The position numbers were made by a program, and so were the translations under genes. The notes under the pieces were generated by a model. That model saw nothing but the letters and a program-made list of their open reading frames with translations. It was not told where the DNA came from and made no database searches. DNA of 64,000 nucleotides from JBFWVD01 sp050246915 (GTDB lineage Bacteria; Actinomycetota; Acidimicrobiia; Acidimicrobiales; Ilumatobacteraceae), in NCBI GenBank assembly GCA_050246915.1, contig JBFWVD010000014.1, positions 23,409 to 87,408 on the forward strand. The letters run 5' to 3'. Below are positions 33,776 to 42,280 of the stretch, piece after piece (position 1 is the stretch's first letter; each line of letters begins with the position of its first letter).

Positions 33776-34227
33776 GGGTTGATCTCCAAAGGTTCAACGC
33801 TCTGGGTTGGGAGGAGCTCGTCGAGTAGGCGGCGGACGCGGCGGTCGATCTCGTCGCGGATCGGTCGGACGGCGTCGACGCCTTGCCCGGCCGGGTCGGC
33901 CAGCGCCCAATCGAGGTAACGCTTGCCGGGGTAGAACGGGCACTTGTCGCCGCATCCCATGGTGATCACCACATCGGATGCCTCTACCGCTGCGTCATCG
34001 AGACGTTTGGGGTGGGCACCGTTGGCGTGGAGGTCGATGCCGAGTTCGGTCATGGCTTCGACCACGGCGGGGTTGATGGAATCCGCGGGAGCAGTCCCGG
34101 CGGAGCGGACCACGACGCGATCACCGCCATGATGTGCAAGCAGGGCCGCGGCCATCTGTGAGCGTCCGGCGTTGTGGATGCAGACGAACAGCACTTCGGG
34201 CTTGGTGTCGGCGGCGGGTTCAGTCAT
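33772..34227 (-). CDS. arsC: Arsenate reductase (LMW phosphatase fold)
   Basis: 151 residues, single domain, with LFVCIHNAGRSQMAAALLAHH (Cys 16) and MGCGDKCPFYPGKRYLDWALADPAGQG. It is shorter than its neighbour because it lacks the helical N-terminus; the two share the same C-terminal half and are likely duplicates. It reduces arsenate to arsenite. It overlaps the aquaporin-type gene by 8 bp. Confidence 0.92.
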   Translation of the reverse strand: MTEPAADTKPEVLFVCIHNAGRSQMAAALLAHHGGDRVVVRSAGTAPADSINPAVVEAMTELGIDLHANGAHPKRLDDAAVEASDVVITMGCGDKCPFYPGKRYLDWALADPAGQGVDAVRPIRDEIDRRVRRLLDELLPTQSVEPLEINP

Positions 34228-34978
34228 GGGTGGTCTCCGAAGCGTTGTGGGGGTAGATGAAGCGGATCAGTGCGTAGGCGACGACGGCGCCGAGGAGTTG
34301 CATGACGATGAACATCGGAGCCGATGACGGCTTGATGCCGGCGAACGTGTCCGACAGCGTGCGGGCGACGGTGACGGCGGGGTTGGCGAAACTGGTCGAC
34401 GACGTGAACCAGTAGGCGCCGCCGATCCATGCGCCGACCGCGAACGGCACTGCCTCACTTCGGCCGGTTCGCACGCATCCGTGGATGACCAGAAGCAGGC
34501 CGACGGTGGCGACGACCTCCGACAGCCACAAGGCGCCCGACGAGCGGACGTGGGTGGACCACTCGACGGCGGGGAGGTCGAACATGAGGTTGGCGATGAT
34601 CGTTCCGCTGCAACCGCCGATGGTTTGCGCGACGGCGTACAACACGGCATCGCGTGTGGTGATCGTGCCGAGCAGCCTGTCGACCAAGGTGACGATGGGG
34701 TTGAAGTGCGCGCCGGACACGGCACCGAACATGAGGATCAGCCCGATCAGCGCCCCTGCTGTCGCCGCCGAATTCTCGAGCAACTGGAGCCCGACATCTT
34801 GCGGCGCGGGCGAGAGCCGGCTGGCCATGATTCCCGAGCCGACAACAGCGATGATGAGCAGCGCCGTGCCCAATCCTTCGGCCACCAGACGACGGGCGAG
34901 ATCGAGGCGAAGCTGACCGGTGCCGGTCTCGGCCTGAACTGCAAGTTCGGCATCGGTGGGATGGAACGGGTCGATCAT
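34220..34978 (-). CDS. MIP-family channel, probable arsenite channel
   Basis: 252 residues with six helices and two half-helix loops: SGAHFNPIVTL (NPI instead of NPA) and TSFANPAVTVARTL (NPA). An N-terminal extension of about 30 residues precedes helix 1. Aquaglyceroporins in ars operons let arsenite leave the cell after reduction (known in AqpS-type systems). No ArsB or Acr3 pump is present in the window, so this channel may be the main exit. It overlaps both neighbours. Confidence 0.87.
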   Translation of the reverse strand: MIDPFHPTDAELAVQAETGTGQLRLDLARRLVAEGLGTALLIIAVVGSGIMASRLSPAPQDVGLQLLENSAATAGALIGLILMFGAVSGAHFNPIVTLVDRLLGTITTRDAVLYAVAQTIGGCSGTIIANLMFDLPAVEWSTHVRSSGALWLSEVVATVGLLLVIHGCVRTGRSEAVPFAVGAWIGGAYWFTSSTSFANPAVTVARTLSDTFAGIKPSSAPMFIVMQLLGAVVAYALIRFIYPHNASETTHD

Positions 34979-35643
34979 GCCGAGACCTGTTCGGTATCGA
35001 CGACCGCCAGGATCCGAGCACGGAGCTCGGCTACGGCGCTGTCGAACGCCTGACGAGTCGCGGCCGCGACGGGATCAGGGATCGACCAGTGGAGCCAGGC
35101 TCCGTCCGGTGCGACCTCCTCATGGGCCTGATCACACACGGTCACCACCAACGGCGGTAGTCGCTTCACGGCCGCCAACTGGCGCGGTGTGGCATCGGTG
35201 AGATCGAGCCCGGCACGCTTGGCCGCGGCGATCGCGCCGGGATGCACCCGATCAGCCGGATGTGTCCCGGCGGACTCTGCTGGTTGATGGGTCAGCTCAC
35301 GCCAAAGCGCCGCGGCCAACTGGCTCCGAGCCGAATTCTGGGTGCAGACGAACAACGCGGGCTGTGGGCGGAACGTTCGTCCGGGAGTGAGAGCTGCGAG
35401 CGCGTCGGGCAGGAGGTGCACATAGCGACGTCGACCATCACCACTCGACCGTGACCGGATGATGAGACCGACGCTCTCGAGTACGTCGAGGTGATGCGCC
35501 AACAAGTTCGACTCGATCCCTACCAACTGGCGGAGCTCGATAGGGGCTCGGTCCGACATGGCCAACTCGTCGACCATCGCCAGCCGGACCGGGTCACCCA
35601 ACGCAGCGTGACGGGCGGCTCTCAGCGTGAGCTCTGTGGGCAT
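34975..35643 (-). CDS. ArsR repressor fused to LMW-phosphatase/ArsC-like domain
   Basis: About 222 residues from the ATG at 35643 (the frame is open to 35679). Residues 1-85 are an ArsR winged helix (AALGDPVRLAMVDEL, SNLLAHHLDVLESVGLI). Residues 95-222 are a phosphatase fold with FVCTQNSARSQLAAALW (Cys about 100). The usual Asp of the catalytic Asp-Pro loop is in WSIPDPVAAA. It may sense arsenic directly through the fused domain, or act as a third reductase. It is the first gene of the four-gene ars operon. Confidence 0.88.
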   Translation of the reverse strand: MPTELTLRAARHAALGDPVRLAMVDELAMSDRAPIELRQLVGIESNLLAHHLDVLESVGLIIRSRSSGDGRRRYVHLLPDALAALTPGRTFRPQPALFVCTQNSARSQLAAALWRELTHQPAESAGTHPADRVHPGAIAAAKRAGLDLTDATPRQLAAVKRLPPLVVTVCDQAHEEVAPDGAWLHWSIPDPVAAATRQAFDSAVAELRARILAVVDTEQVSA

Positions 35644-35659
35644 GCACGGACCATAGAAG

Positions 35660-35675
35660 CTCAACGACAATTGAG
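35660..35675. promoter_or_regulatory. ars operator candidate
   Basis: CTCAA and TTGAG, 6 bp apart, 17 bp upstream of the ArsR-fusion start. The short dyad fits an ArsR-type site; strength is uncertain. Confidence 0.4.
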
Positions 35676-35709
35676 TCAAGTGGGGGTGATCTGTTGAAGG
35701 AGGTTTGAA

Positions 35710-36911
35710 CTAACTGCGTGCGATGAGTTGTACGGCGATGATCATCGTGGCGGCGAGGTAGGCGAAGGCCCACGTGGGGCTGAGTGCGGTCCAAAGACCA
35801 CCAGCGATGATGCTGGCGGCGAAGTTGCCAAAGCTCTGTCTGGCGGCGAGTAGCCCGAACGCGGAGCCGCGCAGACCAGGGCTGGCTTCGCGGGCGACGG
35901 CGGCGTGTTCGGCGGTTCGGCGCATCCGATCCCGATGCCGGCGAGGATGAACCACGGAGCGAGTGCTGCCCAGTTCGCGGTGTCGTGGGTGAACCCGAGG
36001 TAGGCGACAGCGAAGCCGATCGCGCCCAAGGCGAGCACAAGCCGGGGTGATCGCCGGTCGCTGAGGTGGCCGGCGGTGAGGCTGGTGAGGGTGGCTGCAA
36101 CGTTGTAGGCGACATAGAGGCTGAGGGCGATGGTGGTGGCCCGGTCCTTGCCGTGGTTTGGTCGGAGGAGTTCGGTTGCCCGCAGGATCATGAGTGTTGC
36201 CGCACAGTTGCCGAACTCGAATGCGGCGATGCCGGCGAACAGGCGGCCGATACCGCCGTCGGTTACCGGCCTGATTCGCAGCCGGATCGGTAAGAGTTGC
36301 GCGGCATGAGGCACTGCGGTGTGGCGTATGGCGTAGATGATGGCGATTGCGGCGAGCAGTCCGGGGACAACCGACATGCCGATCGCCCATCGGGTTCCGA
36401 TCGTCGCGACGAGGCCGATGGCTAGGAGCGGTCCGAAGATCGCACCGAGGTTGTCCATGGCTCGCTCGAACCCGTAGGCACGTCCGTACGCGGACGCTGG
36501 CACGACATCGGCGAGAAGCGCGTTGCGAGCAGGAACGCGTAGACCGCGGGCAGTCCACGCTCCCGCTCGCAAGATGCCCACCTGCCAGGCGGCCGTCGCA
36601 CCGCCAGTTGCCGCGGCGAGTACTGCGGTCGTGGTGTACCCGCCGACGGCTACGGCACGGCGGCGGTCCGGATCGTCAGCCAGCGCGCCGCCGTCGAGCC
36701 GAGCGACCCCGGCGAGTCCGTCGCTGATTCCTTCGATCAGGCCGAGCGCAGACGCGGGACCGCCAAGTGTCGAGGTCAACAGGCTCGGCAATAGCGCGGT
36801 GGGCACCTCGTGGCCGACATCGGCGAAGAAGCTGGCTGCACCGATCCCGATGACGCCAGGGGTCAACCAATTCTGGCGTTGGGCATCATCGTCGTTGATC
36901 GGTCCGGCCAC
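35710..36911 (-). pseudogene. MFS transporter, frameshifted near 35920
   Basis: About 400 residues if restored, starting at the GTG at 36911; the frame is open to 37160 but that part is not protein-like. Helices 1-10 are in one frame (GVIGIGAASFFADVGHEVPTA, ILAGIGIGCAE). After GCAE one base is missing, and TAEHAAVAREASPGLRGSAFGLLAARQSFGN continues in the next frame to the end at 35710. It is next to the ars operon on the same strand, so it may be an arsenic-related exporter. The damage is one base, so error or recent loss are both possible. Confidence 0.72.
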
Positions 36912-37105
36912 AGCGGCGAGCTTTGCCCAGCGGCCATCGCGCGTCGTGTATCGGCACGGGACCACCACATCGGGCCGCGATTGTCGCGGTCCTCGCGTAT
37001 TGGCGGTTGAGCAATAGCGGACCGACGCGAGCAGCGATGAGGCGACGCGCGATCGAGTAGTCACACAATGTGGGGTCGTCGAGCGCCCGTGACCGATAGC
37101 GGCGC
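36912..37105. other. No gene supported
   Basis: Sequence between the MFS start and the right attachment region. The open minus-strand frame here lacks protein character. Confidence 0.35.
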
Positions 37106-37124
37106 TGCCAACATCTTGCCAACA
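37106..37124 (+). repeat. Direct repeat TGCCAACA x2 beside the right tRNA-Gly copy
   Basis: TGCCAACA at 37106-37113 and 37117-37124, with a third copy at 37319-37326 on the other side of the tRNA fragment. Short direct repeats flanking a core site are typical of arm-type integrase binding sites. The link is inference. Confidence 0.45.
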
Positions 37125-37216
37125 CGACTTCGGGTGCAGGGCTCCGCAGGCGCTGCGCATTGAGCGGTGCGTGCGGCGAAGGCGCTGATGAGCGTCTCGG
37201 TGCGGCAGTCAACGCA

Positions 37217-37262
37217 CCTTGCCAAGGTGAGGGTCGCCGGTTCGAGTCCGGTCGTCCGCTCC
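37217..37262 (+). repeat. Right 46-bp tRNA-Gly(GCC) 3'-end repeat (candidate attachment site)
   Basis: Identical to 18989-19034. Here the base before it (A at 37216) restores the full anticodon stem (CACCT/AGGTG), so this copy keeps slightly more tRNA, but again the D-arm and 5' strand are missing. It closes the 18.2-kb island on the right. Confidence 0.85.
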
Positions 37263-37277
37263 ACAAATGCTGGTAGC

Positions 37278-37317
37278 GGCGTTGACAGCCCGAGGTCACT
37301 CTGAGGCTGTCAACGCC
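37278..37317. terminator. 13-bp perfect hairpin after the right repeat
   Basis: GGCGTTGACAGCC and GGCTGTCAACGCC pair perfectly around a 14-nt loop. It lies 16 bp after the tRNA 3' end. It could be the original tRNA terminator or part of the recombination site; no T-run follows. Confidence 0.55.
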
Positions 37318-37475
37318 CTGCCAACATGAGCCCTCATCCTGTGTGTCGAACGCACGGAGTTTCGAGCGGACTGGCGCCCGCCGTCGTCGATGCGCTCTCC
37401 CCGCCGCCGTCACCGAGCGTGTGGCATCTCGATGGTGTCAACCTGGATTGACGATTGCCAGTGGACGACTGCCGG

Positions 37476-37510
37476 TTGACGGTTGACGATTGACGGCTGA
37501 CGACTGACGG
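37476..37510. repeat. Tandem heptamer YTGACGR x5
   Basis: Five 7-bp units: TTGACGG, TTGACGA, TTGACGG, CTGACGA, CTGACGG. Related GACGA/GACGG words continue upstream to about 37449. It lies between the attachment region and the DUF2889 gene and is probably non-coding. Confidence 0.8.
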
Positions 37511-37566
37511 AACGGTCCCGAGTGGCGTCCCGGCGGCGGTTGTATCGACCGCCTGCCGGTCCGACG

Positions 37567-38598
37567 TCACGTCACCGGCCGGTGACGGTCCGAGAGAGAA
37601 GCCCACAGTGCGGGCACTTCGGCGAGTGATCGCACGGTGTCGTTCAGGTGGGTGCAGCCGATCTCGCCTGCGAGCACGCTGTGGACCGTTCGGCGCCAGG
37701 CGGCGGCGGGTGTGCCGACCAGCTTGTCGACATGGCTGGCCGCCCCGGGGCAGTCGAACCAGGGCAACGAACGCGGCGTGGCGGTGAGAGTGGTGAGCAT
37801 CCCGCTCTCGTCGATGACGGCGTCGACGGTGTACTCGTGCATGACGAGTTCCCCGACATCGGGATCGGCGTAAGAATCCCGGAAGAGCACGTCCAGGCTC
37901 AGAGCACCGGAATCGGCCTCCCACACGTCGATACGTCGCATCCGTCGCCATGCCGTTGGCGGGAGTGCCGGTAGTTCGTGCCATGCACGCGCATCGCCTG
38001 GCACGGAGAGGTCACCGACCGGCGGGGTGACCTGACCGACGGCGATGCCCTGGCTTGCGGCGGCCGCTGCATAACCACCGTTCTTGAAACCGGCGCAGAA
38101 CCCGGCCATGGAGTCTCCTTTGCGGAGCGCTCCGGTCGTGCCCCGCGTCTCCGGTTGCACATAGCCAGGCAGACGTGCCTTTGCGAAGCCGGCCACGAGG
38201 TGCACGGCCGGGATGTCGTCGAGCAGGAAGTAGAGCAGCGTGCCGGCTTCCACCTCGTCGGGAATCGCGGTCGCGATCGAGCGTCGGAAGCCGTTGGCGC
38301 ACCTGGCTCCGAGCAATGCGTGAACGGTGTCGATCGGTGAGCTGCTCGAGATCTCGACCAGTTCGTCGTCGACCAGCACGGCGTGGAGTGACGTCTCGGC
38401 GAGGACGCTTCCTTCACCGGTCCCCGTTGTCAGAAGGTCACGTGCGTGAGCGTCGATGACGAACGGCCCGTATGGGCCGTCGGAGTACAGGGCATCGAGG
38501 TTGCTCGTGCGACGCACGGAGTGGGCGCGACGATCCGGCGAACCGTGTGAAGGCCCAACGACCGGTATCGGAGGTTGCTCGACGAAGACGTTGCGCAC
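37567..38598 (-). CDS. DUF2889 protein
   Basis: 343 residues. It has the DUF2889 pattern: RRTSNLDALYSDGPYGPFVIDAHARDL at the N-terminus, DVWEADSGALSLDVLFRDSY in the middle, and the closing CTHLNDTVRSLAEVPAL. Members occur beside steroid and aromatic degradation genes in actinobacteria; biochemical function is unknown. It is the first gene outside the island, followed on the same strand by a TetR gene upstream. Confidence 0.85.
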   Translation of the reverse strand: MRNVFVEQPPIPVVGPSHGSPDRRAHSVRRTSNLDALYSDGPYGPFVIDAHARDLLTTGTGEGSVLAETSLHAVLVDDELVEISSSSPIDTVHALLGARCANGFRRSIATAIPDEVEAGTLLYFLLDDIPAVHLVAGFAKARLPGYVQPETRGTTGALRKGDSMAGFCAGFKNGGYAAAAASQGIAVGQVTPPVGDLSVPGDARAWHELPALPPTAWRRMRRIDVWEADSGALSLDVLFRDSYADPDVGELVMHEYTVDAVIDESGMLTTLTATPRSLPWFDCPGAASHVDKLVGTPAAAWRRTVHSVLAGEIGCTHLNDTVRSLAEVPALWASLSDRHRPVT

Positions 38599-38645
38599 CC
38601 CGAGGACACTAACGGCCGACGGGACGGGCCAGTCGGAGACCTACA

Positions 38646-39326
38646 TCATGGGTGGCGGCGTGGACTGGACTTCTCGCTTCCGAATGCTCGAGTGAAGACG
38701 CCGACGAGATGCTGGCGTGCTCGATCTCGCGGCGGCCCTGGCTCCCCGTTGAGACGGGCAGCGGTGAGGTCGTTGACGATGGCCTGAATCGCACGGGCGT
38801 CATCGTCGGGTTCAGCCAGGGGAAAGTCGCCTTTCGCCTTTCCTGCCGCGATGACCTCGGCGAGCAGTTGGCGCTGTGCAGCGAGCCCCTCGGCGGCAAT
38901 CACCCGGAAGCCTTCGGCAGCGTGAGCGTCGGGCGAGGACAGGATCATCGCCCGGCGGGCCCGACGTTGGTCGTAGGCAACGGAGAGTGCTTCGTCGATC
39001 CACGCTTCAAGCGCCTTTCGCGGCGTCGCAGCTCCCCCGACGGCCTTGGCCAACCGAATCGTCATCTTCGCAAACTCGGTTCGACACATCTGGAGGATGA
39101 GTTCATCGCGTGATTCGAATTGTCGGTAGAACGCTCGAGTCGACAGTCCCGTCTCGTTGAGGATCTCGGTGACGGAAATCGTCTGGCGTGGCCCAGGTTG
39201 CAGGAGTTTGAACGCCGTCTCCAGGATCAGCTGCTCCCGCTGGTGATAGCGCTCTGCCCTCGCTCTCGATACTCGTCGGGAGCCGGACTTCGTGGCGGTA
39301 CCCGTACCGGTTTCTGCCGATGTCAT
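38646..39326 (-). CDS. TetR-family regulator
   Basis: About 226 residues from the ATG at 39326 (the frame is open to 39470). The N-terminal helix-turn-helix is clear (LILETAFKLLQPG, SVTEILNETGLSTRAFYRQFESRDELI). The C-terminal ligand domain reads LEAWIDEALSVAYDQRRARRAMILSS. It probably regulates nearby catabolic genes (SDR, DUF2889). The ligand is unknown but may be a CoA thioester or steroid. Confidence 0.9.
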   Translation of the reverse strand: MTSAETGTGTATKSGSRRVSRARAERYHQREQLILETAFKLLQPGPRQTISVTEILNETGLSTRAFYRQFESRDELILQMCRTEFAKMTIRLAKAVGGAATPRKALEAWIDEALSVAYDQRRARRAMILSSPDAHAAEGFRVIAAEGLAAQRQLLAEVIAAGKAKGDFPLAEPDDDARAIQAIVNDLTAARLNGEPGPPRDRARQHLVGVFTRAFGSEKSSPRRHP

Positions 39327-39423
39327 GATCCAAGTTCCTTCTGCGGGACCGCAGCCACGTACGGGCGTCAGAAGCTGCGGGAAGAGCAATTCTAGTGAGC
39401 GACAGAGGGAGCGCGAGGTTTCG

Positions 39424-40266
39424 TCAGCCGGTCTCGGCGGCATTGCGGACCGCGGCAGCGATGCCCCCATCGACGAGGAGGTCGATGCCGCTGATGAACG
39501 ATGCGCGATCTGAGAGGAGGAACTCGACGACGTCGCAGATCTCGATCATGGTGCCCTCGCGCTTGAGGGGGGAGAGCTGATAGAGCGCAAGCTTCGCTGG
39601 GTTCTTGAACTCCGCTGCGCCCATCGGCGTCGCGATGAGGCCGGGAGACAGCGACACGATTCGCAAGCCCCGATCGCCCCACTGCGTGACTTTGCGTTGG
39701 CACATCCGATTGAGGGCGGCTTTCGAAAAGGCATACGCCTGGGTGGGGGTGAGTGCTTCTCCGAGTCTGGCCTCGACCTTGTCCACGAGGTCCGGCGCGA
39801 GTGCGTCGTCGAGTATCGGCATCAGACCTTCGGGCACGGTGCTCACGTGGGCGGCCAGAGACGAGATGAAGACGGCTGCCGAGCCGGGCGCCAGGACCGG
39901 AAGGAACGCGTCGGCCACCAACGCCGGTCCCCGAAGGTTCACGTTCAGGATCGTCGGACCGTCCCCGAAGCTGGGCGAAATGCCGACAACGTGGGCAAGT
40001 GCCGCAACAGGTCCCGCCCCGCTGGCAGCTTCGGCGAGACGCCGAACCGCGCCGGCGTCGGTGACGTCGCACTCAAATCCTGAAGCATCATGCCCTTCGA
40101 ACCGCAGGGCACCGACTTGCTTGTCGAGGTGGTCGCCGTCCCGATCAACGATCATGACTCGATAGGTGTTGCCCAGACGACGCGCAACCGCCATGGCCAA
40201 CCCGCCTGCTCCCATCACCACTGCCAACGGCTGACCTGTGCGGACGTTCGATCCGATCTGTTCCAC
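39424..40266 (-). CDS. Short-chain dehydrogenase/reductase
   Basis: 280 residues. The Rossmann motif is altered: VVMGAGGLAMAVARRLG instead of TGxxxGxG. FECDVTDAGAVRRL binds cofactor. The active site is SSLAAH then YAFSKAALNRMC (Tyr and Lys), and SPGLIATPM follows. An insertion of about 25 residues sits between the catalytic Ser and Tyr. It is an oxidoreductase of unknown substrate, divergent from the second SDR. Confidence 0.88.
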   Translation of the reverse strand: MEQIGSNVRTGQPLAVVMGAGGLAMAVARRLGNTYRVMIVDRDGDHLDKQVGALRFEGHDASGFECDVTDAGAVRRLAEAASGAGPVAALAHVVGISPSFGDGPTILNVNLRGPALVADAFLPVLAPGSAAVFISSLAAHVSTVPEGLMPILDDALAPDLVDKVEARLGEALTPTQAYAFSKAALNRMCQRKVTQWGDRGLRIVSLSPGLIATPMGAAEFKNPAKLALYQLSPLKREGTMIEICDVVEFLLSDRASFISGIDLLVDGGIAAAVRNAAETG

Positions 40267-40483
40267 GTTGGCTTCCTCTTGTTCTGGCCGACAACCTCGA
40301 CCGCCTCGTTCGTCGTTCCTTGGGGCAACAGTCCCTGTGTCGCTTCGTGATCATCCCGTGCCGCGTGTTGACCTGGGGTGCACGACCACAAGAAACCGGA
40401 ACTCGATTTTCACTTTCGGCAGCCTCGCACGTAGCGTTCCGCGTCGGCAATCGGATCGGTCAGCCATTTCGTGGGGAGTACTC

Positions 40484-41302
40484 ATGGGTAAGCTCGAAGG
40501 CAAGGTCGCGTTCATCACTGGTGCGGCCCGCGGGCAAGGTCGTTCGCACGCGGTCCGATTGGCCGAAGAGGGTTGCGACATCATCGCGATCGACATCTGT
40601 CACGACGTCGAGGGCATGGACTACTCCAATGCCACTGAGTCGGATCTGGCCGAGACGGCCCGGCTCGTCGAGGCGCTCGATCGGCGAATCGTGGCCCGCA
40701 AGGCCGACGTTCGAGACCTGCCCGGACTTCAAGCGGCTTTCGACGAGGGAATCGCCGAATTCGGGCGTTGCGACATCGTGCTGGCGAACGCCGGCATCGT
40801 GAACCTCGACTCGGCAAGCACCAACCGGGTGGCGATCTGGCGCGACACGATCGACACGAACCTCACCGGTGTGTGGCACACCTGTGAGGTGGCGCTGCCC
40901 AGTTTGGTGGCCGGCGGACGCGGCGGCTCGATCGTGATCACCTCATCGTCGGCAGGTATCAAGGGCACAGGGACAACGGGCGCTGGCGGCGCTGCATACA
41001 CCGCAGCCAAGCGTGGGCTCGTCGGGCTGATGCAAGTGCTCGCTCTCGCATACGCTGAGCACTCGATCCGCGTGAACACGATCCATCCCACGGGCGTCGT
41101 GAGCGGCATGACGATGAACCCGTCAATGGAACGGCTCCTGGCATCGGGCGGTCCTGAGCTCTCCTCGATGCAGAACGCGTTGCCCATCCAGATCCTCGAA
41201 GCGCGTGACATCTCCAACGCGATCGCTTGGCTCGTGTCGGATGAGGCCTACTACATCACCGGCATTCAGCTCCCGCTCGACGCGGGGTTCACCGTCCGCT
41301 GA
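40484..41302 (+). CDS. Mycofactocin-coupled SDR family oxidoreductase
   Basis: About 272 residues from the ATG at 40484 (the frame is open to 40238). The motif KVAFITGAARGQGRSHAVRLAEEGCDIIAIDIC is typical of the mycofactocin-associated SDR group, which holds its NAD cofactor tightly. The active site is SSSAGIKG, then AYTAAKRGLVGLM, with VNTIHPTGVVSGM. It likely oxidises an alcohol in a lipid or terpenoid pathway, passing electrons to mycofactocin. No mycofactocin genes are in the window. Confidence 0.92.
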   Translation: MGKLEGKVAFITGAARGQGRSHAVRLAEEGCDIIAIDICHDVEGMDYSNATESDLAETARLVEALDRRIVARKADVRDLPGLQAAFDEGIAEFGRCDIVLANAGIVNLDSASTNRVAIWRDTIDTNLTGVWHTCEVALPSLVAGGRGGSIVITSSSAGIKGTGTTGAGGAAYTAAKRGLVGLMQVLALAYAEHSIRVNTIHPTGVVSGMTMNPSMERLLASGGPELSSMQNALPIQILEARDISNAIAWLVSDEAYYITGIQLPLDAGFTVR

Positions 41303-41446
41303 GGTCGACTGTTGCCAACGCGCGAAACGCGTCGTCGGCCAGTTCGACAACAGCGGTCTGATGACCGGTTGCCGGGTCGAAGACAGGGCCGTCACGGCCG
41401 GAGCTTCTCTCGACGGATGTGCCGTCGATCCAGTGGGTGATGTGCT

Positions 41447-42280
41447 TCAAGGTTTGGTCCCTGCGCAGAACTCCATCATCACGCCGCGGTTGTCCTCCGG
41501 GCGGATGGCGAGCGTGTCGTCTCGGTCGCCGGGAACAAGCGTGATGCCCTGGGCGGCGAAGTGCCGTGCGGTGCGATCGAGATCGACGACACCGAACACG
41601 ACCGAACGCATGCCATCGCCGTAGCGGTTGACCTGATCGGTGATCGGGCCGGGACCCATGGGCGACATGAGTTCGAGGACGGAATCCGCAAGCTGGAGTC
41701 CGGTGACCTTCGATGCGACCGTGGGTCGCACCTCTTCGTAGAGAACCTTGGTGTCGAGGAGATCGGTGTAGAAGCGCAAGGCCGCGTCGTGATCGGCCAC
41801 AGCAATGCTGTATCGATCGAGGCCCGTGTAACCGATGGGATGCTCATCGCGCCAGTACTCGGCGGGCTTCAATGGCTCGATCCACTCCACGGGATCGTCG
41901 GAGAAGAAGCTGAGGTCATAGAACTCCAGCGCGACGCCGAAGCACTCCTCGGGTTCGGAGTGAATGGCGATGCCGATGTCGCGCACCAAGCCGAGCCCAC
42001 GGTCCTGCAGGTTCTGCCTCGTCTTCGCTACGTCGTCGATCTGGTATTCGACGCCGACCCAGTGCGCGCCATAGCGAGCATTCACGAGCCAGTGCTCCGG
42101 CACGAACGGTTCGAACAGCACGCCACCGATGTACAGCAGCGCGGCGTGCCACTGCGGAGCCGGCATGTCGAGCACGAACTGCGCGCCGAAGAGCGATCGG
42201 AAGTGATCCATGCTGCGATCGAAATCGCGCACGCACATGTTGAGGTGCGCGACTTCGATGCATCGGATCTCTTCGCTCAC
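41447..42280 (-). CDS. VOC-superfamily protein, two glyoxalase-like modules
   Basis: About 277 residues, GTG start at 42280 overlapping the amidohydrolase stop (GTGA). Two modules: residues 1-125 (VAHLNMCVRDFDRSMDHFRSLFG to CFGVALEFYDL) and 145-277 (GLDRYSIAVADHDAALRFYTDLLDTKVLYEEVRP to GVMMEFCAG). Each has the beta-alpha-beta pattern with Glu or His metal ligands. This is the layout of ring-cleaving dioxygenase-like or isomerase enzymes; the exact reaction cannot be told. It is cotranscribed with the amidohydrolase. Confidence 0.87.
   Translation of the reverse strand: MSEEIRCIEVAHLNMCVRDFDRSMDHFRSLFGAQFVLDMPAPQWHAALLYIGGVLFEPFVPEHWLVNARYGAHWVGVEYQIDDVAKTRQNLQDRGLGLVRDIGIAIHSEPEECFGVALEFYDLSFFSDDPVEWIEPLKPAEYWRDEHPIGYTGLDRYSIAVADHDAALRFYTDLLDTKVLYEEVRPTVASKVTGLQLADSVLELMSPMGPGPITDQVNRYGDGMRSVVFGVVDLDRTARHFAAQGITLVPGDRDDTLAIRPEDNRGVMMEFCAGTKP

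Noticed and set aside
37061..37264. Protein-like TTGLEPATLTLAR frame on the minus strand
   Set aside because: This is the antisense translation of the tRNA-Gly fragment, a frequent false protein hit.
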